Shown: in pieces, positions 34,237 through 43,031 of the stretch
How the letters are laid out: every line of letters begins with the position of its first letter
Numbering within the stretch: the stretch's first letter is position 1
From: Novosphingobium kaempferiae
Lineage (GTDB): Bacteria > Pseudomonadota > Alphaproteobacteria > Sphingomonadales > Sphingomonadaceae
NCBI RefSeq assembly: GCF_021227995.1
Contig: NZ_CP089301.1
Coordinates: 2,976,001 to 3,040,000 of the forward strand
Length of the DNA: 64,000 nt
Direction: 5' to 3'
The notes under the pieces: model-generated
Told to the model about the DNA's origin: nothing
The model's input: the letters and a program-made list of their open reading frames with translations, nothing else
Databases searched by the model: none
Position numbers and translations under genes: made by a program

Positions 34237-34905
34237 TTGGGAATTTCAGTCTCCATCATCAGCCCCAGCGTGATTTCGCGGGAAGGGCTCAAGCGCATCG
34301 TCTCGGACGGCGGTATCGACGTGGTTTCGGCCTCTTCCTGCGTGGAAGACCTGCCTGACCTGCCAGCCGGGAACGATCACCTCGTCCTCGTCGACGTGCC
34401 CAGCCTCGATGACCAGATCACCTCGCTGCGCGTCCTCGGCAATCGCGAGCATTCGCGGGCGCTGGTGCTGGCGGAGAAGTTCGACCTCTCCTCCATGCTC
34501 AGCTGCTTCGATCATGGCGCGCAGGGCTATGCGGTGAAGGACATGCCCTGCAACACGCTGATCGCGCTGCTGCAGTTGGCTGCGCTCGGCCACCGGATCA
34601 TGCCGCCGGACGTGGCCGATGTGCTCCGGCGCGACGACCTGCGCATTCAGGCTCCGGTGGTACAGCATGATGCGGCGGACGGGCGCTCCAACCTGTCCCA
34701 GCGTGAGCATGACGTGCTGTGCTGCCTGATGGCGGGTTATTCGAACAAGCGCATCGCCCGCAAGCTCGACGTCACGGAAGCCACCGTGAAGGTCCACGTC
34801 AAGGCGATCCTGCGCAAGCTCAACGTGACCAACCGCACGCAGGCGGCCATGTGGGCCACCTCGCGCAACATGGTCAGCTTCGAGCAGCAGGCGATGATGC
34901 AGTAG
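34237..34905 (+). CDS. LuxR/NarL-type response regulator with atypical receiver
   Basis: Transcription regulator of about 222 residues. The receiver-like domain (about 1-120) keeps an aspartate in HLVLVDVPSL but has SPSV in place of the usual acidic pair near residue 10, so phosphorylation may be altered or absent. The C-terminal HTH (about 155-215) reads LSQREHDVLCCLMAGYSNKRIARKLDVTEATVKVHVKAILRKLNV, a classical LuxR domain. The TTG start at 34237 has GGAGG seven bases upstream; an upstream start at 34195 lacks support. It lies next to the Wza-like gene, so control of exopolysaccharide genes is plausible. It overlaps the convergent MmgE/PrpD gene by 32 bases. Confidence 0.82.
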   Translation: MGISVSIISPSVISREGLKRIVSDGGIDVVSASSCVEDLPDLPAGNDHLVLVDVPSLDDQITSLRVLGNREHSRALVLAEKFDLSSMLSCFDHGAQGYAVKDMPCNTLIALLQLAALGHRIMPPDVADVLRRDDLRIQAPVVQHDAADGRSNLSQREHDVLCCLMAGYSNKRIARKLDVTEATVKVHVKAILRKLNVTNRTQAAMWATSRNMVSFEQQAMMQ

Positions 34906-36211
34906 CCAGTTCGGCGACATCCGCCAGCGCATCGACGTCCGTCACCGCCGCCGCGAGCGTCCACGCCGCCTCCGGCCCGATCACCGGCGCAGCGAGTGCG
35001 TGGTATTTCGCCTCGATCCGCGTGCGCAGGGTGGCCATGTCCTCGGTCCGGACCGAAGTGTCGTGCCGCTCGGTCAGCACTATCCCGTCCCGGCGCATCA
35101 CGGTGACTTCAGTGAGGTCTTCGGGCCAGCCTTCAGGCGCGAGTTCGACTTCGACCTGCGCCGCCGTCCGCGCGAGGTCCGCATTGTCCGCAAGGCTGTC
35201 CGCATAAGTCGCGATATCCGCGGTGGCGAAGCCGTGGAGCGCCAGCGCGGCGTTGAAGCGCAGGCTGAACTTCACGGCAAGGCCGGTGCGCGGCTCGGCG
35301 ATGTTGCACATCCGGTCGAGCCCGGCGTCCACCTTCAGGGTGATCTTCTCCACGTCCTCGGGCCGCAAGCCCACCTGCCGCAGCCGACCGACCGCCTCCA
35401 GCGTGCCGTGCGTGCCGAAGCAGGCGGCGTGGAACTTGAACAGGTTGCGGTCCAGCTCGTAGCCGTCCAGCGTCGGCTCCGCGCCAAGCCCGGCCGACTG
35501 GGTATCGGCAAAGCCCTGCCGCGCTTCGAGGATATCGGTCCGCGCGGTCATGCCCGCTTCCGCCCAGAGCGCGGCGAGCAGGCCCGCCTCCGCAGCCCGG
35601 CCCGCGTGGAGCGGCTTGGCCATAGTCCCGAACTGCGCCTTGAGCCCCGCCGCCTGCGAAGCGGCAAGGCCGATGGCGCGCGCAGTCGCCTCCTCGTCCA
35701 GACCGATCAGGTGCGCGCAGGCGACCGCCGCGCCCAGCGCGCCGATGGTGCCGGTCGCATGGAAGCCGCGCGCGTAGTGGCTGCGCGCCATCATCCGCCC
35801 GATCATCCCCGCCGCCTCGTAACCCGCGACGAAGGCATCGACGAGCCGCGCACCGGGCAGGCGGCGCTGCTCGGCCAGCGCGAAGATGCCCGGCATCAGC
35901 ACGGCGGTCGGATGGACGTTCATCGCAAGGCTGACGTCGTCGTAGTCGAGCGCATGGCCCGCGACGCCGTTGACCAGCGCGGCCTGACGCGCGCTGAACC
36001 GGCGGCCCGCGCCGAAGATCGTCGCGGCGGGCGCGGCACCTTCCGCCCGCGCCCCGGCGAGCAGCAGTGTCGAGACCGGCTCCGCCATGCCCGCCAGCCC
36101 CAGCCCGAACCAGTCGAGCATGCACAGCCGCGCCATCTCGCGCGTGGCTTCGGGTATCGCGGCAGCTGCCTCCCGGCTCAGCCTGACGACCGTGCCGGTG
36201 GCTCCGATCAC
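34874..36211 (-). CDS. MmgE/PrpD family protein
   Basis: Protein of about 445 residues of the MmgE/PrpD fold, whose known members are 2-methylcitrate dehydratase and related dehydratases or isomerases. Motifs: MLDWFGLGLAGM, ALVNGVAGHALDYDDVSLAMNVHPTAVLMPGIFALAEQ and a central HYARGFHATGTIGALGAAVACAHL. The start GTG at 36211 overlaps the stop of the adenosine-deaminase-like gene (GTGA), so it is translated from the same message. Its substrate here is unknown: the purine context suggests a ring-cleavage intermediate rather than methylcitrate. Its 3' end overlaps the regulator gene on the other strand. Confidence 0.85.
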   Translation of the reverse strand: MIGATGTVVRLSREAAAAIPEATREMARLCMLDWFGLGLAGMAEPVSTLLLAGARAEGAAPAATIFGAGRRFSARQAALVNGVAGHALDYDDVSLAMNVHPTAVLMPGIFALAEQRRLPGARLVDAFVAGYEAAGMIGRMMARSHYARGFHATGTIGALGAAVACAHLIGLDEEATARAIGLAASQAAGLKAQFGTMAKPLHAGRAAEAGLLAALWAEAGMTARTDILEARQGFADTQSAGLGAEPTLDGYELDRNLFKFHAACFGTHGTLEAVGRLRQVGLRPEDVEKITLKVDAGLDRMCNIAEPRTGLAVKFSLRFNAALALHGFATADIATYADSLADNADLARTAAQVEVELAPEGWPEDLTEVTVMRRDGIVLTERHDTSVRTEDMATLRTRIEAKYHALAAPVIGPEAAWTLAAAVTDVDALADVAELATASSPAARS

Positions 36212-37317
36212 CACCGGGCGATGTCCACCAGCGCGTCGAAGCGGCCGGGCCATTCGGCGCGCCAGCGCGCCTTGCTGTCCTCGTCCGCCCAGCTCCCTTC
36301 GATCCCGTGCAGCATCATCGCGCGCAGGTCGGCCAGCTCGAAGCCGAGGTGGCTGACCATGAGCTGCCACGCGCCCGCCGGAGTGACGTGGTGCAGCGTC
36401 GGGTCGTCGGTGTTGGGATGCATCGCCAGACCCAGCTCGGCCATGCGGCGGATCGGGTGGTCCAGCGCCCAGCGATCCTCGCTCAGCGTGCGCAAGTAGT
36501 AGCTGTTGGTCGGCACGATGGTGAACATGATCCCGCGCTCGGCATAGCGCGCCGCAAGTTCGGGGTTGTCGACGATGGTGTAGCCGTGGTCGATGCGATC
36601 CACGCCCAGCACGTCCACCGCCGTGGCGACATTGTTCCACGGCATCCCGAACTCACCCGCGTGCGCGGTGGCCTTGAGGCCGTTGCGGCGCGCCAGCGCG
36701 TAGGCTTCGGCGAACATCTCGGGCGGACGGTCGTTCTCGCGGTAATCGATGCCGATGCCCGCGACCAGGGGATTGCGGTGGGCGACGACCTGCTCGACCA
36801 TCTCCAGCGCTTCGGAGGCTTCCGCCTCGCGGTCAATGGCGGGGACCAGCAGCGCGCTGATGCCGAAGTCCGCCGCCGCCTCGCGGATGCCCGCGACGAT
36901 GCCCGCCTGCGCCTCGCGATAGGGCAGGCCCGCGTCGCGCATGGTGGCGGTGGGGTTCCAGAAGAACTCCGCGTGCTCCACGCTCTCGATGGAGGCGTCT
37001 TCGAGGTATTCGTAAGTGATGCGCCGGAAGTCCTCCGGCTCCAGCAGCAGGTGTGCTTCCAGCGCGCGCAGCACGCGCAGCACGCCGACCGGCTTGCTGC
37101 CGCGCTCGTAGAAGCTGGCGATCTCGGCATCGGTGATCGGCGCCTGCCGCTTGCGCACGAGGTCGGTGAAAGTCTCGCGGCGGATGGCGCCGAGCAGGTG
37201 GCAGTGCAGTTCCACCTTGGGCAGCGCCGCGAAGAAGGCGGCCTGCGCCTGCGTGATCGACCTGCCGATGGGGGACACCGGCACGTTGCCGATGGAATTC
37301 ATGCGTTCGGGGGACAT
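36208..37317 (-). CDS. Adenosine deaminase family protein
   Basis: Predicted cytoplasmic metal-dependent purine deaminase of 369 residues. The metal and substrate motifs of the family are present: PKVELHCHLLGAI (HxH) near residue 35, LKATAHAGEFGMPWN, DRIDHGYTIVDN and MHPNTDDPTL. HCH has cysteine between the two histidines where arginine is frequent in adenosine deaminases, so substrate preference could differ. Its stop overlaps the MmgE/PrpD start and its start lies 15 bases after the permease stop. In context it would deaminate an imported purine base or nucleoside. Confidence 0.87.
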   Translation of the reverse strand: MSPERMNSIGNVPVSPIGRSITQAQAAFFAALPKVELHCHLLGAIRRETFTDLVRKRQAPITDAEIASFYERGSKPVGVLRVLRALEAHLLLEPEDFRRITYEYLEDASIESVEHAEFFWNPTATMRDAGLPYREAQAGIVAGIREAAADFGISALLVPAIDREAEASEALEMVEQVVAHRNPLVAGIGIDYRENDRPPEMFAEAYALARRNGLKATAHAGEFGMPWNNVATAVDVLGVDRIDHGYTIVDNPELAARYAERGIMFTIVPTNSYYLRTLSEDRWALDHPIRRMAELGLAMHPNTDDPTLHHVTPAGAWQLMVSHLGFELADLRAMMLHGIEGSWADEDSKARWRAEWPGRFDALVDIARW

Positions 37318-37331
37318 GGGAAAACCGTGCG

Positions 37332-38654
37332 TCAGTGGCCTGTAGAGGCGACGTAGAAGTAGTATCCAAGCGGCACGGCGAGGATCAGCAGGCCCTTGGG
37401 AACCTGCGCGATCCGGCCAGCCAGCAACTGGACGATGACATGAGCCAGCAGGCCGCCGGCGATGCCGGTGCCGAAGCTGTTGGAGATGAGCGTGAGCAGG
37501 ATCATCGCCATCGCGGGCAGCAGATCGACGATGTCGTCGCCCTTCGCGTGACGGATGGTGCCGAGCATCGAGATGCCGATGAGGATCAGCGCGGGCGCCG
37601 TGGCCTGCTTGGGGATCGCCATCGCCAGCGGCAGGAACAGCAGCGTGCAGAACACCAGCGCGCCCGCCGCGATAGGGGTCAGGCCGGTGCGCCCGCCCGC
37701 TTCCACGCCCGCAGCGGATTCGACGAGCGCGGTGCCCGCCGGAATGCCGATCAGCGGCCCGAGCGAGGCGGCGAGCGAGTCGACGAGGAAGGGCCGCTCG
37801 ATGCCCGGCAGGTTGCCGTCATCGTCGGTAAGGCCAGCCTTCGCGCCGATCGCCAGCGTGGTGCCGAGCGTCGAGAAGAACTCGCCCGCGAAGAACGCGA
37901 ACATGTAGGGCAGCGCCGCGATGGAGAGGGCCGAGAGCAGGTCCACCTTCATCGCCACCGGTGCCAGCGAGTGCGGCAGCGAGACCGCGCCCGAGGGCGT
38001 CGTCAGGCCAAGCGGTATACCCGCGAGCGCGGCGGCGGCGATCCCCGCCAGCACCGCGCCCGGAATCCGCCGCGCCTGCAACGCGACCGCGACGCCGAGG
38101 CCGATCAGCGCCACGATGGGGCCGGGCTGGCTGAAGTCGCCCAGCGCCAGCGCGCTCGACTTCGCGTTGACCGACACCATTCCCGCGTCACGGCAGCCGA
38201 GCATGGCGATGAACAGGCCGATGGATGCCCCCAGCCCCAGCTTGATCTGCGGCGGGATCATCTTCACGACCAGTTCGCGCGCGCCGGTCAGCGTCAGGGC
38301 GAGGAAGATCACGCCCGATGCCGCCGCGATGCCGAGGCCGGTCTGCCACGGCACCTGCTCCACCTGCGCCAGCGTCACGCCCAGGATCACCGAGCCGCCG
38401 ATGCCGGGGCCGACGATGAAGGGCAGGTTCGCGTAGAACCCCATGGCAAGGCAGCCGCAGCCCATCAGGATGATCGCCGCCGTCGTCGCCGCGCCCCGGT
38501 CCATGCCGCCCGAGGACAGCAGCGAGGGGATGACGACGATCAGGTAGGCGGCGGCGAGGAAGCTGGTCAGCCCTGCCATCGCCTCGCGCGGGATCGTCGA
38601 TCCCCGCTCGGCGACGCGGAAGCGGCGGTCCAGATACGTGGCGATGCCGCTCAC
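37332..38654 (-). CDS. NCS2/AzgA-type purine permease
   Basis: Inner-membrane transporter of about 440 residues with 12 or more hydrophobic helices. The start is a GTG (38654) overlapping the nucleoside hydrolase stop. FRVAERGSTIPREAMAGLTSFLAAAYLIVVIPSLL is the family entry motif (AzgA/GhxP-like). Later segments are LPYMFAFFAGEFFSTLGTTLAIGAKAGL, FLVDSLAASLGPLIGIPAGTALVESAAGVEAGGRTGLTPI and an ISMLGTIRHAKGDDIVDLLPAMAMI stretch. It would import purine bases released by the nucleoside hydrolase in the periplasm. Specificity among hypoxanthine, guanine, adenine and xanthine is not readable. Confidence 0.88.
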   Translation of the reverse strand: MSGIATYLDRRFRVAERGSTIPREAMAGLTSFLAAAYLIVVIPSLLSSGGMDRGAATTAAIILMGCGCLAMGFYANLPFIVGPGIGGSVILGVTLAQVEQVPWQTGLGIAAASGVIFLALTLTGARELVVKMIPPQIKLGLGASIGLFIAMLGCRDAGMVSVNAKSSALALGDFSQPGPIVALIGLGVAVALQARRIPGAVLAGIAAAALAGIPLGLTTPSGAVSLPHSLAPVAMKVDLLSALSIAALPYMFAFFAGEFFSTLGTTLAIGAKAGLTDDDGNLPGIERPFLVDSLAASLGPLIGIPAGTALVESAAGVEAGGRTGLTPIAAGALVFCTLLFLPLAMAIPKQATAPALILIGISMLGTIRHAKGDDIVDLLPAMAMILLTLISNSFGTGIAGGLLAHVIVQLLAGRIAQVPKGLLILAVPLGYYFYVASTGH

Positions 38655-39763
38655 TGCTGCGCCTGCTTCGTGAAGGTCGCCAAGAACCGCTCGACATCGA
38701 TGCCGCGCACGATGTGGACATCGCGCGTGCCCTTGGCGGGGGCCATCTCCGCCTTCCAGATCAGCGACTGCCCGTAGCTCGGCCCCGGCAGCGTATCGAC
38801 GTCGAGCCGGGCGACGAGTTCGTCGGTCACCAGCGAGCGGTCGATGGCGACGGCGACGGTGATCTCGTCCCACAGCGGCTGGCCGATGCGCGCGTAAGTC
38901 TTGAAGTAGGTGCCCACCGGCTTGCCCGGCGCGGCGATGCGGTCGGCCAGTTCCTGCGTCGCCTTGGCGGCGGCGGTGACGTTGCCGACGGCGGTGATCT
39001 TCTTCCACGGCGCAGTCAGCACGATATGCGCCGCCTCCGGGTCGAACAGGAAGTTGAAGTCGGTGGAATAGTCGGTGTTGCCGGTGGCCCGGGCGAAGCC
39101 GGTGTCCACCTTGCCCGCTTCCATCACCAGTTCCTTCGCCAGCAGCGGCAGGTCCGGCGCGATGCGCAGGGCGAGCGCGATGTTGGTCAGCGGTCCGGCG
39201 GAAACGACCGTGATCTGGCCGGGGTTGGCGCGCACCGTGCGGATCAGCGCCATGACCGCGCTCTCGTCCTGCGCCTTGAGGCGGGGCTGGCCTTCCGGCA
39301 TCGGCGGGATCAGCGCCGGATCCTCGGGGTGGTAGGTGCGGCCCGGGCGAGGCGTGCTCCACGCACCCTTGAACGGGATCCTGCCGTAGCGCGCTTCCCA
39401 GTTCGCCATCTCGGCCTGGTTGCGCATGATCGGCATTTCCGCACCGGGATAGACCTTCACTTCGGGCCGGCCGGCGATCTCAAGGAAGCGCAGCAGATGC
39501 TGCACTTCCTCGTCGCGCCAGGCATCCCCGGTGACGACGCCGACGCCCTCCAGCTTCACGCGCTCGTCGCGCAGCAGCGGGATCATCGACTGGATGTTAC
39601 TCTGCCCGGGGCCGAGGAAGTCGTTGTCGAAGAAGATGCGGACCTTCTCGGCGCCGGCGCTTTTCGCCGGAACATTCTTCGCAGGCGCATCCGCCAGCGC
39701 CGGGGGCGTCATCGCCAGCCCGGCCACCGCGACGATCACGCCCAATGCCTTGCGCAGTTTCAT
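38651..39763 (-). CDS. Exported nucleoside hydrolase
   Basis: Protein of 370 residues with an N-terminal signal peptide (KALGVIVAVAGLAMTPPALADA). The family calcium-site aspartates of the usual DTDPGxDD are represented by VRIFFDNDFLGPGQSNIQ near residue 43. ITVVSAGPLTNIALALR and VMEAGKVDTGFARATGNTDYSTDFNFLFDPEAA further support inosine-uridine-type nucleoside hydrolase. It would split nucleosides to base and ribose in the periplasm. The next gene is the permease, overlapping its stop. The start ATG lies 64 bases after the TonB receptor stop, with a strong hairpin between. Confidence 0.85.
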   Translation of the reverse strand: MKLRKALGVIVAVAGLAMTPPALADAPAKNVPAKSAGAEKVRIFFDNDFLGPGQSNIQSMIPLLRDERVKLEGVGVVTGDAWRDEEVQHLLRFLEIAGRPEVKVYPGAEMPIMRNQAEMANWEARYGRIPFKGAWSTPRPGRTYHPEDPALIPPMPEGQPRLKAQDESAVMALIRTVRANPGQITVVSAGPLTNIALALRIAPDLPLLAKELVMEAGKVDTGFARATGNTDYSTDFNFLFDPEAAHIVLTAPWKKITAVGNVTAAAKATQELADRIAAPGKPVGTYFKTYARIGQPLWDEITVAVAIDRSLVTDELVARLDVDTLPGPSYGQSLIWKAEMAPAKGTRDVHIVRGIDVERFLATFTKQAQQ

Positions 39764-39784
39764 GGCTTCGGCCTTTCGTAAGGC

Positions 39785-39822
39785 GGCGGCGAGACCCCTC
39801 GGTACTCCGGGGTCTCGCCGCC
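39785..39822 (-). terminator. Strong hairpin between TonB receptor and nucleoside hydrolase genes
   Basis: A perfect 14-base-pair stem, GGCGGCGAGACCCC pairing with GGGGTCTCGCCGCC, with a 10-base loop. No T run follows on the minus strand. It could attenuate transcription or protect the 3' end of the receptor message, so that the receptor is made in excess over the enzymes. Confidence 0.6.
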
Positions 39823-39827
39823 CGTCA

Positions 39828-42797
39828 TCAGAAGCGGGCAGTTACGCCTGCGAACATGTAGCGGCCAAGCGCGTCGTACATGCCGCCGAAGAACGCGGTG
39901 TTCGCGGTCTGGCCACCGGTCGAGGCGGTGATCGGCGGATCCCTGTCGAACGCGTTGTTGACGCCGAAGCGCAGCGTATAGGCTTCGGTCACGTCGATCG
40001 AGGCGGCGAAGTCGAAGTAGTTCATCGCCTTCATCTTCGCGTCGTAGGGCTGGTAGGTGCCCGTCAGGAAGGTGTCGTCGCTCGACTTGTCGTTCTTCGT
40101 GGAACCGATGTAGCGCCAGGTGGCCGACAGGCTGACCCCGCCCGGCGAAGTCCACGTCGCCAGCAGGCGGTGGCGCCAGTGCGGCAGGGGCTGGCCGCAG
40201 GTCGTGCCGAAGTAGCCGTCGCAGCTGTACGGATCGGCGCCCGGCAGCACCTGCGTCTCGTAGCGGAAGGTGCGCGTGCCCGCGAAGTTGAGGCTCACCG
40301 TGCCCGGATCGCCGCCGAATACGTCGGCGAGATCCTGCTTGCCGCTCACCGAGAAGTCGATGCCCGAGGTCTTGAGGTAGCCCGAGTTGACGTAAGTGGC
40401 GTTGATGAAGCCGCCCGTCACCAGCGATCCGGTAGCCGGGTTACGCTCGATCTGGTCGCAGAAGTCGCCGGTGGCGATGCACTGGTTGAGCGTGATCGCG
40501 GCGGGGACCGTGGCGATCAGCTTGTTGACCTTGATGTCGAAGTAGTCGGCGGTGAAGGTCACACCCGGCAGGAAGGCCGGGGTATACTGGCCGCCGAAGC
40601 TGATCGTGTTCGAGGTCTCGGGATCGAGGTTCGGGTTGCCGCCGACGCGGGTGGCCGACTGCTGGCCCGCCGCCGGAGCGATCGTGCCGTACTGCGCCTG
40701 CGTCACGCCGGTCAGCGCGCACTGCGCGAAGGTGGCGCGCGGCGCGGTGCCCTCGCACGGGTCGGAGATCGGCGTGGGCGAGCTGCGGACCGGGCCGAAC
40801 AGCTCGACCAGGTTCGGCGCACGCACCGCGCGCTGGAAACTGGCGCGCAGGCGCAGCCCACGCATCGGCGACCAGTCGCCGCCCGCCTTGAACGCCCAGG
40901 TGGTGCCCGCCGTGCTGTAGTCCGAGTAGCGGAAGCCGCCCTCGAGCGCGAGATCCTGGAAGAACGGACGGTTCTCCACCAGCGGAACGCGGATTTCGCC
41001 GAAGACTTCCTTCACGTCGAACGAGCCCGAGATCGGGAACTCGCCGCCCGAGTTTCCGGCCACGTCGCGGCTGCTGTAGAAGCTGTCGGGCTGGAAGCTG
41101 ATCGTTTCCTTGCGGTACTCCGCGCCCAGCGCAATGCCGATCGAGTGCGTCGCGAAGGGGCTGGTCACGCCGAGGTCGCCGGTGATCGAGCCGCTGAGGA
41201 TCTTCTCCTCGGTGTAGCCCTTACGGCGCACGGTGTTCTGGATGTAGTTCAGCGCCTCTGGCGTGATGCCGTTCACCGCGAAGAGGTTGAGCGGCACGCA
41301 CGACGGATCGGTGCCGTTGAGCGCGGATTCGCACACGATGTTGCCGCTGGCATCGGTCGTCGCGCGCAGCGAGCGGGCGAACTTGGTCAGCGAGTAGTCG
41401 TTGGTCAGCACCGAGGTGTAGTCGGTGCGACCGTACTGGCCATAGGCGTCGTAGCGCCAGCCCGGCGCGAACTCGCCGCGCGCACCCAGCACGCCGCGGT
41501 AGCTGGTGTGCGTGGTGTAGTCATGGCGCGAGCCGCCCAGCGCATTGCGCTGCGAGACGATGACGTTGGCGTTCTGCGTCGGGCCAAGGCCGACCGAGGT
41601 GCAGATCAGGTCGCGCTCGGAAGCCGAGAGGAACGGGTTGGAGCAGCTGACGCTCTGCGACACCGAGAACACGGCGGTCGGCGAGATGCGGATGTCCGCC
41701 TTGTCGCGCATGAACATGAACTCGCCGTATAGATCGACGGCGTCGGACAGTTCGTAGTGGGCGAAGAGGTCCGCGTTGATGCGCTTGTCCGGGGCCTGGA
41801 CGTCGTAGGTGTTGCCGTTGTTGAACCCGTCCGCCGAAGTGTAGCGGCGCAGCGAATTGCCGGTCGTCGAATCCAGCGTGTAGCTGCCGCGCACCGCGCC
41901 CGTGGTCGGGTTGGTCAGCTGGAACTGCACCGGATACGTCGCGGAGGAGAGCGAGCAGGCATAGCCCGACGCCGCCGCCGTGAGGTTGCAGGTCGTGAAG
42001 TCGCGGCGGGTGCCCGCTACGCCCTCGATATTGCGGTAGCCGACATAGCCGGTCACGTTGCCGCGGCCGCCGTCGAAGTTCTTGCCGAAGGTCAGCGAGA
42101 CGGTCTGCTGGCCGCCGTCCAGCGTGTCGCCGGTCGGGAACTGCTGGTTGGCCGCAGCCGCGATCGCCTGCGCGCGGCGGTTGTTGTTGTCATGGCTGAA
42201 CAGGCCGATGTTGCCGTCGAGCTGGATGCCGTCGAAGTCGCGCTTCATGACGAAGTTGACGACGCCCGCCAGCGCGTCCGAACCGTAGACCGCCGAGGCG
42301 CCGCCGGTGACGATGTCGATGCGCTGGATCAGGGCGGCGGGGACGTTGTTGATGTCGGCGGCCTGCGCGGCCGAGCGGGCGGGATCGCCCTGCATCAGGC
42401 GGCGGCCGTCGATCAGCACGAGGGTGCGCTGGTTGCCGAGGTTGCGCAGATTGATCGTCGCGGTGCCGCTGGCGCCCACGGTGCCGCCGCGGTTGCCGCC
42501 GCCCTGATCGGCGAAGGCCTGCGGCAGCGTGTTGATGAGGTCTTCCACGCGGGTCGAGCCGCGCAGTTGCAGTTCCGCGCCGCCGACGGTCGAGACCGGG
42601 CTGACGCTGTCCGCGTCGGGCGTGCGGATGCGCGATCCGGTGACCATGATGGCGTTGTCTTCGCCGGCGTCATCGGCAGCCTGTGCCTGGGCATTGCCGG
42701 CCAGCAGCAGCGCCGAAAGAGAGACCGCGCCGAGCAGCGCCGAAGTGCGCGCACCCATGCGCAACGCACGGAATGCGGTTGAATCGTTAGGCAGCAT
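39828..42797 (-). CDS. TonB-dependent outer-membrane receptor (purine/nucleoside locus)
   Basis: Outer-membrane receptor of 989 residues. The signal peptide ends LAGNAQAQA, and the N-terminal EDNAIMVTGSRIRTPDADSVSPVSTV with the plug domain (about 55-180) has NLRNLGNQRTLVLIDGRRL and DIVTGGASAVYGSDALAGVVNFVMKRDFDG. The barrel follows and ends with an aromatic VTARF. Receptors of this size and plug type are common in sphingomonads. Its place at the head of the nucleoside-hydrolase, permease and deaminase genes suggests that it imports nucleosides or nucleotides. Substrate has not been shown. A LysR gene is divergently oriented. Confidence 0.92.
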   Translation of the reverse strand: MLPNDSTAFRALRMGARTSALLGAVSLSALLLAGNAQAQAADDAGEDNAIMVTGSRIRTPDADSVSPVSTVGGAELQLRGSTRVEDLINTLPQAFADQGGGNRGGTVGASGTATINLRNLGNQRTLVLIDGRRLMQGDPARSAAQAADINNVPAALIQRIDIVTGGASAVYGSDALAGVVNFVMKRDFDGIQLDGNIGLFSHDNNNRRAQAIAAAANQQFPTGDTLDGGQQTVSLTFGKNFDGGRGNVTGYVGYRNIEGVAGTRRDFTTCNLTAAASGYACSLSSATYPVQFQLTNPTTGAVRGSYTLDSTTGNSLRRYTSADGFNNGNTYDVQAPDKRINADLFAHYELSDAVDLYGEFMFMRDKADIRISPTAVFSVSQSVSCSNPFLSASERDLICTSVGLGPTQNANVIVSQRNALGGSRHDYTTHTSYRGVLGARGEFAPGWRYDAYGQYGRTDYTSVLTNDYSLTKFARSLRATTDASGNIVCESALNGTDPSCVPLNLFAVNGITPEALNYIQNTVRRKGYTEEKILSGSITGDLGVTSPFATHSIGIALGAEYRKETISFQPDSFYSSRDVAGNSGGEFPISGSFDVKEVFGEIRVPLVENRPFFQDLALEGGFRYSDYSTAGTTWAFKAGGDWSPMRGLRLRASFQRAVRAPNLVELFGPVRSSPTPISDPCEGTAPRATFAQCALTGVTQAQYGTIAPAAGQQSATRVGGNPNLDPETSNTISFGGQYTPAFLPGVTFTADYFDIKVNKLIATVPAAITLNQCIATGDFCDQIERNPATGSLVTGGFINATYVNSGYLKTSGIDFSVSGKQDLADVFGGDPGTVSLNFAGTRTFRYETQVLPGADPYSCDGYFGTTCGQPLPHWRHRLLATWTSPGGVSLSATWRYIGSTKNDKSSDDTFLTGTYQPYDAKMKAMNYFDFAASIDVTEAYTLRFGVNNAFDRDPPITASTGGQTANTAFFGGMYDALGRYMFAGVTARF

Positions 42798-42999
42798 TAT
42801 GGAACCCCCCTGTGGTGAACGAGCGCCAAGACCGGCCCTCTTCCCGAACTTCTCTTGTTCCCGGGTCGATCGCCTTTGCGGCTATATCGCCCGACTTTAT
42901 GGGTTCCTGCGACCCGCCTCTGTAGTTTTCGTGAGCGGGATGAATTGCGGCCTGCCTACCGACCCGCGTGCTCGAAAGGAAATGGATTATCTTTATCTT

Positions 43000-43020
43000 T
43001 TTATAGCCTGAGTTTATAGC
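43000..43020 (+). promoter_or_regulatory. Direct repeat TTTATAGC-N5-TTTATAGC, candidate LysR operator
   Basis: Two identical TTTATAGC boxes start 13 bases apart in an AT-rich block just before the LysR gene (start 43032). The spacing is in the range for binding on one face of the helix plus a partial turn. It lies 200 bases before the TonB receptor start, within the 234-base divergent region. Confidence 0.5.
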
Positions 43021-43031
43021 AGCACCTCCCG

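Noticed and set aside
34874..36211. Assignment of the MmgE/PrpD protein as 2-methylcitrate dehydratase
   Set aside because: No prpB or prpC neighbours; the gene is coupled to purine genes, so only the family name is justified.
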